Under the pieces are notes generated by a model. That model worked only from the letters and a program-made list of their open reading frames with translations. It was not told where the DNA came from and ran no database searches. DNA of 64,000 nt from positions 494,001 through 558,000 of the forward strand of contig JAMPIV010009928.1 in NCBI GenBank assembly GCA_024509875.1, given 5' to 3'. Position 1 is the first letter of the stretch, and every line of letters begins with the position of its first letter. Position numbers and translations under genes: made by a program. Positions 44,101-55,700 of the stretch are shown here, in pieces. Source of the DNA: Oreohelix idahoensis (Eukaryota; Mollusca; Gastropoda; Stylommatophora; Oreohelicidae).

Positions 44101-47100
44101 AGGGCATATAAATGCTGCGCTGCAAGTTTCCTACCATGGACGCTTCTACAGTGTTGGCTCCAGCGTCTAGATCAGAGTTGCTTAACCTGTGGTTTACGGA
44201 CCTCCCTTGGAGGTCTACGAATGGATTCTAGGGGGTCAGTGTGCATAACTTAAAAAGTAAAGTTTTTTTTAATTAAGCTTTTATGTACATTTTTTTTTCT
44301 AAGAAAGGGTTGAAAGCTTTCATCAGACAGTCTAAGGGATCCATAGCCTTCATCAGACAATCAAAGGGGTCCGTAGCTTTTATCAGACAATCAAAGGGGT
44401 CCGTAGCTTTTATCAGACAATCAAAAGGGTCCACAGCACAAAAATGTTTAATGTAGCATTTTTTATTACGTTTTTATGTAATTTTTTTCTAAGAAGGGGT
44501 CCATAGCCTTCATCAGATAATCAAAGGGGCCCGTAGCCTTCAATGGACAATCAAAGGAGTCCATACCCTTCATTGGACAATCAAAGGAGTCCATACCCTT
44601 CATTGGACAACCAAATGGGTCCATACCCTTCATTGGACAACCAAATGGGTCCATAGCCTTCACTGGACAACCAAATGGGTCCATACCCTTTATTGGACAA
44701 CCAAAGGGATCCATAGCCATAGTTCATTTCTGCTGAGCTGGTAACATGCATGGCTCTTCAGGTGGCCTGGAAACTCTGCTTACCACTCGTTCCTGTCTCT
44801 ACTTCTGATAAAGCTCTAGGCCTCTTCATACGTTCAATACATTCAGTCAGTTGGTTTTATAAGAAGTACAGAAACCAAAAAGCTAACAAACGTAATACAT
44901 GGTGCATCCTGGACACAGGCAACCTTAAACAACATACCTCCTTTTCCCGCATACATTTGATCATATCTGACAGGAACTTCATAACCGAGGCATTGGCATC
45001 TTTGTGGTCAAGCGAACATGCAGCAATAGCACAACACATGATGGGTTTGGCCATGGCACTCTGGAGAAATGGTACTGGAGCTCTCTGGATAAACCTAACA
45101 ACATATAACACAAAGAGACATAGAAAAATAGGTTTCTACCTTTCTCTTGCTTTCTTCAGAGCAATGTACAAACATTTCACTTCATCATTCACGCAAACAA
45201 GCTACCTTTTCTTCACATAAATACATATACACGCATCTCTCGTTTGATATGGGGGTTACATTTTTTAAGAGCACAGCGTATTTTTTTAAAAGTGTAAATT
45301 AAAAATATTTTTACCATAAGTATATATGTAAATGTCTACATTACAAAATAAATAGCTCATTTATGTCTGCCATGATTTCATTTACCTGACTAATTAATAA
45401 AGGGAAAGAAAACAGTTAATAAAAAAAGTAATCACATTAAAGATGTCTTAAATAAAACACTGTTTATTTTAAATCTATTTTTTCAATGTAAATGCTGACC
45501 TGTTGACAACTGATGACTTCTGCTAACCCAAGAAGATGTAGGTGGAGAGTTAAGGAGGGAGGCTATAGGAACACACTGTTAAAGAACGAATATTGAGATG
45601 TTCTGTATCGTTGCCACACATAGGCTTATTGCCATTTACTTTGTGGTAACTCATGTTTTTGCACGGGTTTTAACTTATATTGAACACTGCATATTTAATA
45701 CGTCACCGGTTGTCTATGACGTAACACGTTTGCACTAATTTATTCTAACGGCTAATATTCGTGGCCTTTTGTTACTTCAAGTCGTCCTAGTAAGATGTGT
45801 TTTTTAAGCTCCAAGTATTGCGGAGGAAGATATTTATTTAAGTGGCATAACTAACTTCGGAGGCCGCCACTATATATTTCTAAGATGGTCCTGAACTTAT
45901 ATAGAAGTTCCACCTCTTATCGAGTAAGATAAATCAAATATTTTTATATTCATGTCGTCTCGTCCACATTACTTGGGTGATCATCGTTCGTATGCACCTC
46001 TAGTACAGCGGCCAGGACTGAATGATTGAGACGAGACAAAAAGAAGATTAACTCTTTAAGCCCCAAGAGCCAGTATACTGTACTTCCCGCTAGACCCATT
46101 TGGCCCAATCAACAGTATACTGGCTTTCATATCTCTTGATCCTTTCTAGGGCTGTTTTCTAATTTTGACAACTCAAAAACACTATTTTCTTAAAGTATAG
46201 CCATCCATTATGGACTTTTGTTATTTATGAATATGAACATTTAAAAAAAATTATTTCCAAACAAAAACAATAAAAACATACTGGTATGGCCATTTTTGTT
46301 TGGGCCAAACCCACCTTTTTGCTTGGGACTGAAAGAGTTAACTACCAATGTATGCCATGTATATGCACTGACCATGAAGATGTTTCCTTGATGTAAAATA
46401 AATGCTGAAGAAGATATATTGTGGACCCTCTACCCGATGTCTTGTGTTATTCAGTCAGTGATGTTCTGTGATGACCATACCAGTCTCCATTCATGTTTGT
46501 CAGCATGATGCGTGAACGTTTTGTGATTCTATGTTCTACTCTAACCCAACTACAAGAGAAAACCACACGCAACACACACACTAAGCAAAGACAAAAGCAA
46601 AGATGCTGCGTAGTGAAGAAACTAAGAAAGCAGCAAGTAGAGTTGCATTGCACACTACCTTAACCGGCATCGTACACAACTATGCTGCCAGCTAAGCAGG
46701 CACGGGTTCGTGGGATTTTCGAACACTTTATTCCAAAACAAATGTGAGTGTAAATTAGATTTTAATATGAAACTAGCGCTTTCTCCCAAAAACATCTAAA
46801 TCAAACACATTAAAGAATTTTCAAGGCTAACATCAGTCTAGCATCAAAACTGAATAAAACATTCACACAGTAACCCCAATTTGTAACTGAAATGGCCCAC
46901 CTCAGGTTAGGTAAGGTTGAACAGGGTATTTTTTGTGTGTGCTCTTAACTAGCGGCACTTGAGCTTTCAGCCCTTTGGCCCAATGACATGTCATTGCGAG
47001 GCTGGGGAGCCTGTGGACTTTCCTTTCAACCCGGTCAGGAGCTTTGCTCCTTCCCATCCACAGAGGGTTTATCTCAGGAGCCGTTCAGGTTCTTCAGTCA

Positions 47101-49738
47101 AAATCTCGGTCGATGACACTCCTTCAAATGCACTCGCCCAGGCTTGAACCTTGAACACCTGATCGCCAGCACAATGTGCTAACCATTACACCAGCGGGAA
47201 AGCGCTTTAATATGCTAAAAATTATAAAACAATTGACTGTGCCATCATCCACTCAAGGTCTTTCCACTTACTCTTGTTCCTTGTTATTTCTGTCTCCAGG
47301 TCAATTCTCTGTGTGTTTTTCAGCCTCTTTCTACCTCTTTTATCAAGGGAATTCCAGAACAAGGACTGCCTTCTAATGATACCGACAGATTTCGTTAATC
47401 CATCGCCAGCATCATCTTCTCATCTCTTGCTCCGATTCTTGTCATCAGCTCCACATCGATGATCCCGTCATAGTATTTAAATTCTTCTATTCTATTCTAT
47501 TCTATTATACACTACTTTTTGGAATAGCTATTGATTGGGTTATGAAAAACTATACCCACAACGAACAATTAGGTATAAAATGGACAGATGGAAAGTCCCT
47601 GGAAGACCTTGATTTTGCAGATGATTTAGCATTCTTAAGTCCAACACCCAGACAGGCCCAAGAAGCAGTAAATAATCTGTGTCATCTCTCGGTTAAAATA
47701 GGTCTCCAAATAAATGCCTCTAAAACTAAAGTTATGAACTTTTCTAACGAGACCTTTGATATCATCCTGAACGGGGAAAAACTACAGAAGGTTGAAAGTT
47801 TCAATTATTTAGGCAGTAAAATGACTCAGGATGGTGACACAAGAGAAATTCATACTAGAATTGCTTTGGCAGCTAGTGCCTTCAATAGATTATCTAACAT
47901 TTGGAAATTACGATCACTGAATATACATACCAAGCTTCGTCTGTTTAATTCAAATGTTATTTCAGTGTTAACATACGGCTGTGAAAGTTGGAAAATCACA
48001 AAATCATTGGAGAACAAGCTGAATACATTCGAGAACAAATGTCTTAGAAAACTCATGAACATCAGTTGGAAAGAATTCAAGACTAATCGACAAATAAGAG
48101 AAGACTCTAAGCAGAAATATGTCTCCGACTATATAAGGAAAAGACGATGGTCATATATCGGTCATGTCCTACGAATGCAAAACAACAGAATACCGCTACA
48201 GGCGCTCACTTGGGTTCCTGAGGGTAAGAGGAAAAAAGGAAGACCAAAAGAAACACTTAGAAGAACAATAATAAGAGAAGGAAGAACGTTGGGCCTAAAT
48301 AATGTGCAAGAGCTAAGAGGAGTGGCGTCACAACGAACAACCTGGAGAGCACTGGTTACTGCCTTATGCGCCGTGTTTGGTGCTTAAAGAATTTATTATT
48401 ATTATTATTATTATTCTAGGCATGCAGTCTTTTATGAAACTCTGTAGATTCTTGGTTGTTTGCTTTTGTTGTTCTCCATGTTCCACAGCCATACAATAAG
48501 ACTGACTTGACATTTGAGTAGATGATTCTGATTTCAGTGCTGAACATGACTTCTTTTGATTTTCATACATTTCCCAATGCAATGAAAGCTCTTCTTGCCT
48601 TTTGTATTCTCATTTTAATATCATTGTCTGTCCTTCCAACTTTGTCTGCATTGCTAAGACGATTTATGAATGAGTCTACATCTTGCAGTGGTGTTTCTTT
48701 AAGTGCAATCTTGTTATCATTTTCTGCATTTATTCTCATAATCTTTTTATATTTTCCCTACTGTGCCCCCTCATCACAAATTTCCATTTTGTCTTGCATC
48801 TGAATACGGTATTGGGACAGAAGAGACAGGTCATCGGCAAAATCTTGGTCATCAAGCTGTTTAGTCAAGAGTCCGGTGGGGTTAACAAAAGTAGGTAACA
48901 CATCTTACTAGGACAAAGAAGACTGCCTATGCTACAGCCACGTGGCCTTTGTCAGGGACAAATTAATGAAACAGACGAGAAAGAAAGCGATAAGTAAATA
49001 CATATAAAATTAAAGAACAATAAATGAAAATGATACAACCCGTGTATTATCGTGGCTGGTTTTGTTGTGGTGTATATGCAAGATGGCTGCTACATCCAGG
49101 AATGAACAAGCTCGCAAGAATACAGTATGGAGGGAAACAAAACAGAAAAACATAAGAGTACTAAGAGCGGGAACAATGTCTGAATAAAGGAGGAAGGAGA
49201 AGTATCTAGTGACAACAGAAGTTGGGTAGCGACAAAGAAGAAATGATGATAGAAATCAGTCCACTGCTGAATTCTGTTGGCTGGTGTTGTTGTTTACAAC
49301 AGTGGTTCTCAACCTTCTGAGCCTCTTTTACCTCTGTGGCCCCCTCATAGTTGTTGTTAACTGGAAAAAAGGTACTTTACTACCATCTTACTGTGGCCCC
49401 CCCCCTAAGAATGTAGTATGGCCCCCTGGGGGGCCATATGGTTCACGTTGAGAACCACTGGTTTACAACACCAGCTATAGTTAATGCAGCAGTTGACATC
49501 ACTGATTACCAATACTAACCTTAAACACAACCTAAACAAGTCATCAACAGTGTCTGGGTGGTTTCGCAAGCCATTGTGCTCCTCTAAGATTTTGAAAGTT
49601 GGACCACAGAATGCCTGCAAAACATTCAACATGGCTGCAACTACTTCATGTGAAATGTGACATAGATACATGTAATCTATAAGAAATGTGATATCATTAC
49701 AACCACTCCATATGAACTGTAACACAGGTACGAGCATC

Positions 49739-49769
<31 letters not shown>

Positions 49770-52700
49770 ATGCATGGAGGCATATCTGGAGTCATCCTTA
49801 TATGACCACCAGCTATGCACAATGCTACAATATATGTACGTGGAAGTGAACCTATGTCTGTGAGGCTAATTATATCCTCACTGAGTCTTGAAATCATCCA
49901 CACACTTCCAAGGATTCCCCTAGTGGTGAAATAAATATAGGGACGAGTAAATCAGAGATTAAGAGCTTAATTAAAGATTTAATAACAGACGAATGGAAAG
50001 CAGAGTGGGATAAAAATCTGAAAGGAAGACATGCATATAAGATGTTCAAGGCTCCAACAAGAAAATGTCAGATATGTATGGAATTGAAAACTCCCAGTAA
50101 TAAGAAACTTCTCAGACTACAGCTGGGAAAAGGCTATTTCAGAATAGAAGAACCTTACTGTGCAGGATGTCTTCATTCAGAATAGAAGAACCTTACTGTG
50201 CAGGATGTCTTCAAGACAATAATATAGAACATTTCTTGTTAAAATGTAAGAAGTATGAACAAATGAAAATAAATATTAGATTATTTGCGAGCATCAAACT
50301 TACCTATAAATACAGAAGAGGTGTTAAGAATAGACAGACCTAGGGAACTGCACAATATAGTCAAACAATATTTAACACGAACAAAGGTTAATATATAGTG
50401 GCTGGGAATGTGAAGGTCTGATGCTGTTCTTACAATGCACATGACTTTTAACAGATGAAAGTCAATTAAATATCTGTTAAAGTCAGTTATAAAGCTGGAA
50501 CTACCAGGCCTTTACACCCCTCCACTTTAATATTATTCTTGTTCATAGTTTCTTCTTGATTTTTGTTCGTTTTTTTTTTATTTATTTTTTTTATTTAACG
50601 TATAATCATAATTGTGATTGTCCCTATTTACAATGATTTACAAATGTGATGCCACTTTCTCATATCGGCAGTTGTTCATATTATTTGGAATTGAAAACAA
50701 TATATATCCTAATGTGACAGCGCCATCTTGAGATCTGTCGTTCTCTGCGCTGGCCCCATCTGGTCAGCCATATTGTCTCTGTGGTTTAGTGCCTGTTCAC
50801 CCCGTTATCTTCAAGCAGATTTATTACAGGGCCATAATAAAGCCTACATATTAGTTGTGTTTTTGCTCTAGAAATAGTTGTGTAAATCAGTGTTTTCATG
50901 CATTCTAGAGCAATAATCGCGTGTGGTGCAGATTAATAAGCGTAGCGCGCAGTAAGTTGAGTGGTTAGGCCAGGGCTTATAAAAGGGGTAGCAAGCGGCG
51001 AAACTGGTCTATTGTTGAGACAGCCGCCCAGTGAGAACAGACGAAGAAGACAGACAGAGCCAAGCTGTAAATGCCTTGAGCACGTGAGTTAATTTAAATT
51101 AGCATTAGTTTTCTAGGATTCTGAAATTATATCGATGTGGCTATTTTAATGTTTAATGAGATAAATAGGTAGATAGATAGATGTGAAAGTTTAAGAGCGA
51201 TTATTTCATTCTTCAGAAAGGCAGATATAGTGTGAGGCTATTTCACTGGAATTTAGATAAGATTAACGATAGCAAGATAGCAGCCACGCGGTGATAAAAA
51301 GCGGCGCCGATTGCGAGTCTGAATAACACGCTCCGCGTGGTAAACCTATATGTTACGCCAAGTGACACGCTGTGTATTTAGTTCCAGTTTGGTTTAAGTC
51401 GAGAATAATTATATTTTATTTCTTTAATGTAAAAGTATTGAGCGTATTTCACGATGATTGATTATTCTACTGTTTATCTTTAGTGGTTACTTTGAAGGGA
51501 GAATAGTCATTTAGATTTCTGGTGAGATTAGAGCCACTCCTTGGTTGCGTAAGGCAAGTTGAGACAGGTGTTTCTCTGTTTGCTCCTGGTGGAGCATGGA
51601 AACACCAATGCGGCTGGTGTCCACCACAAGTCAACAGAAGCATTTTTATGCTATTACAGTGGTTGTTTCTGTACTAATGTGTTTCATGTGATGAGTTCCC
51701 AATCTCATCAGGGGTCATATACGACACGCTTGTGGCCAGGCGCACCAGTCGTCACTTACGACATGTTCAGAGTGCAGGGACGAGTATTGATGTGGGTCGG
51801 TTGAGAGGTAGTAGTTAATTCTCATTATTGAGATTATTTGTTGTACATGTATTGAAGAATATTATTTTATGTCCAGTTGATTATTATTGTTATGTGAACA
51901 ATGGTTTGTGAGAGCACGTGGGCGTACTCGGAGATGTATATTTCTCTTCTCCGCTCCTGAGGGAGCATGGAGCCACCAGTGTGGTTTGCCTCCGCATGAA
52001 GCATTCAGATGCTCTTGCAGTAGTGGTTTCGGTAGCAACCTATGTTACCCGGTGCGATTGCCAGCCTCATGCACAACACCATACTAGTCGCATTGGACGA
52101 CACGCATGAGTGTGTGAGATAGTTGAGGATATCAGGTGGGCGCATGTTTTCTGTATGGTAAGTGTTATTATCCATGCTATTGATGTTCACTTAGACATTG
52201 TTTTATTTATTGTTTTTCAGGCAGTCTATGAACACTGACTGGGTGTTTGTTTGATTGTTTGTTTGGTGTTCGGTTCTGTTCGGTAGAATTAAATGTTGAT
52301 CTGCATAAGGCTTTGGGTTGCTTGAATTGTTAAGTCTGCTGCTGAGAGGGTTGCAAGCAACCAATAATTGCAACCCCTGTCAAACGATCCTTTATAAATT
52401 TTCTTAGTGCATGGGTCTTGGGTGTGAGGCACACCTAGCCCCTGTCACAAGTGGCGTCGTCGGCAGGACTGACAGACAGCACGCAGTGAAGCAACTCTTC
52501 AGCAATCAGAGCAGCAACAGCCGAAACAGTAGAACACCCAGTTCAGTGCAAGGCGAGGGACGGGATCATCCAGTTTGTCAAGATTTCTAGTCAACTCTAC
52601 TAGCAACAAGATGGCGGCACGCAACACACGTGCTGCTAGTAGAACTGATAATGAAGATGTGGCTGAGGTGGATGACCCTGTAGTAGGGCTGGATCGTCAA

Positions 52701-55700
52701 CCAGAACGAGTACAGTACATCGTGGTACCTACTCACAAGAGAGTGCGGTGCTTTGGGGAGCGCACGGGTCCTACGGCCGAGGAATATGTCAGAGAGGTGA
52801 GAGCTGCCTGGAGAGTAGGGATGATGAGTAAAGAGGACCAGGCAGATGTTATCCTTGACAGTGTGACCCCAAATGTCCGCAGGGAGCTGAGGATTCAGGC
52901 TGATGACGGTGACCCAGAAGCAATGCTACATTCCATTCTTAGGGTGTATGGGGAGCGTCGGAGCATCCCAGAAGTAATGGCCGCGTTCTACTCTACCCGG
53001 CAAGGTGCAAGGGAGTCTCTTTGGGAATTCTCCCATCGCATTCACGAGGTGTTTGAAAGTGTTGTAAGGGCACAAAAGCAGAGCAACGTCACTCCTTTGG
53101 CGCCATCCTTTCTTCGTGACCAGTTTGCTGCTTGTCTGAGAGATGACCTACTAAGAAAGCTTGCAAAGGAAATGATCATCATGGAGCCTACAGCATCGTT
53201 CACGTCGGTGAGGGACTATGCCCTACGGTTTTTGGAGACTGAACCCACTTCTGGGGCTGGTGTTGCCAGTGTCGAAGCAGCTTTGGGGGCTTGTGTTGCC
53301 AGTGTTGAAGTGGCAAGAACAGAGACTGTGTCAGATACGCATGCATTAAACGCAGAAGTAGAGCGGCTGAGAGCACAGGTGGCTCAATTACAGGCTAAAA
53401 TTGATGCGATGTCTCAGGAGCAGGGGGGACGTACCAGGACAGTTTGCTGTTTTAGACGCAGAGGACTAAGGCCACGTACAGAATCGATATCCACAGGCAT
53501 TAAACTAGATTCCTCTGCGGCTGGGAGTCAGGTTACAGAAGGGGAGCAGAATGGCTCAAAGATAAAGATGGTTGGTGGTCGACCGGAGTGTGAGGCGCTT
53601 ATTGCAGGGAAGAAAGTCAAAGGCGGCCAGGGATGTAAAGGTAGCAGGAGGCGACCCGGAGCACCGAGGAAGCCTAGGAAAATAAGATGCTTCAACTGTG
53701 GAGACCTTTCGAACCGCATGGCAGCCAAGTGTCCCCAGGGCCCGCTTCCTAAGCGATGTTTCCATTGTAAGTCCCCGGACCATTTGATATCGGTTTGTCC
53801 ATCAAAGAGCGCCCTCTCTAGGCGTACCAACACATCTAGATTGCCGTCACAGTGCAAGCCAAGAGATGGCCGTGGCAACTGTCACCATAAGGGCGCCAGG
53901 AAAAGTGGTCGACATTTAGAGGAGGAGACTCATCTAAAACTCATTGAAGGACACGTTTCCAGGCTACGAGGGGCGCACGTAAGAGCAGAGCCACCGTTGC
54001 AGAGTTTTGCAGCAGTCCGGAAAGAGAGATGTGACAAGCTGTCGTGTTCTACTCCACTACAGGTCGGAGAATTGGTGAAGAAGAGAATGCACAACGCTGA
54101 GAGATCCGAGATTCGTGATATGTGGTCAGAAGACGAGTACGTTGTAGTTCGTGCTCCCACAATGACAGGGGGTCCATATATCATCCAACGAACAGACAGA
54201 GCGAGTCCGGGCATTAGAGTCACCGGCAACGACCTGAGACGAAGTGAAGGAAAAGGTGATCCTCCAGATTTGGGGAATATGACTGAGGTGCCTGATTTAG
54301 TGTAGTTGTCAGGACGACAACAAAATCAGGCGGGGAATATATGACAGCGCCATCTTGAGATCTGTCGTTCTCGGCGCTGGCCCCATCTGGTCAGCCATAT
54401 TGTCTCTGTGGTTTAGTGCCTGTTCATCCCGTTATCTTCAAGCAGATTTATTACAGGGCCATAATAAAGCCTACATATTAGTTGTGTTTTTGCTCTAGAA
54501 ATAGTTGTGTAAATCAGTGTTTTCATGCATTCTAGAGCAATAATCGCGTGTGGTGCAGATTAATACGCGTAGCGCGCAGTAAGTTGAGTGGTTAGGCCAG
54601 GGCTTATAAAAGGGGTAGCAAGCGGCGAAACTGGTCTATTGTTGAGACAGCCGCCCAGTGAGAACAGACGAAGAAGACAGACAGAGCCAAGCTGTAAATG
54701 CCTTGAGCACGTGAATTAATTTAAATTAGCATTAGTTTTCTAGGATTCTGAAATTATATCGATGTGGCTATTTTAATGTTTAATGAGATAAATAGGTAGA
54801 TAGATAGATGTGAAAGTTTAAGAGCGATTATTTCATTCTTCAGAAAGGCAGATATAGTGTGAGGCTATTTCACTGGAATTTAGATAAGATTAACGATAGC
54901 AAGATAGCAGCCACGCGGTGATAAAAAGCGGCGCCGATTGCGAGTCTGAATAACACACTCCGCGTGGTAAACCTATAATATGTTACGCCAAGTGACACGC
55001 GGTGTATTTAGTTCCAGTTTGGTTTAAGTCGAGAATAATTATATTTTATTTCTTTAATGTAAAAGTATTGAGCGTATTTCAAGATGATTGATTATTCTAC
55101 TGTTTATCTTTAGTGGTTACTTTGAAGGGAGAATAGTCATTTAGATTTCTGGTGAGATTAGAGCCACTCCTTGGTTGCGTAAGGCAAGCTGAGACAGGTG
55201 TTTCTCTGTTTGCTCCTGGTGGAGCATGGAAACACCAATGCGGCTGGTGTCCACCACAAGTCAACAGAAGCATTTTTATGCTATTACAGTGGTTGTTTCT
55301 GTACTAATGTGTTTCATGTGATGAGTTCCCAATCTCATCAGGGGTCATATTTGACACGCTTGTGGCCAGGCACACCAGTCGTCACTTACGACATGTTCAG
55401 AGTGCAGGGACGAGTATTGATGTGGGTCGGTTGAGAGGTAGTAGTTAATTCTCATTATTGAGATTATTTGTTGTACATGTATTGAAGAATATTATTTTAT
55501 GTCCAGTTGATTATTATTGTTATGTGAACAATGGTTTGTGAGAGCACGTGGGCGTACTCGGAGATGTATATTTCTCTTCTCCGCTCCTGAGGGAGCATGG
55601 AGCCACCAGTGTGGTTTGCCTCCGCATGAAGCATTCAGATGCTCTTGCAGTAGTGGTTTCGGCAGCAACCTATGTTACCCGGTGCGATTGCCAGCCTCAT

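Larger units (their letters stand above)
50713..52449 (+). repeat. 5' LTR, 1737 bp
   Basis: Starts TGTGACAGCGCCATCTTGAG and ends CCTAGCCCCTGTCACA. It contains a TATA box and two diverged copies of module M. Confidence 0.95.

Noticed and set aside
52575..52610. Gag start at 52575
   Set aside because: The codon there is TTG; the first ATG in frame, with a good context, is at 52611.
53528..54229. Antisense open frames within the gag region
   Set aside because: Shadows of the plus-strand gag frame.
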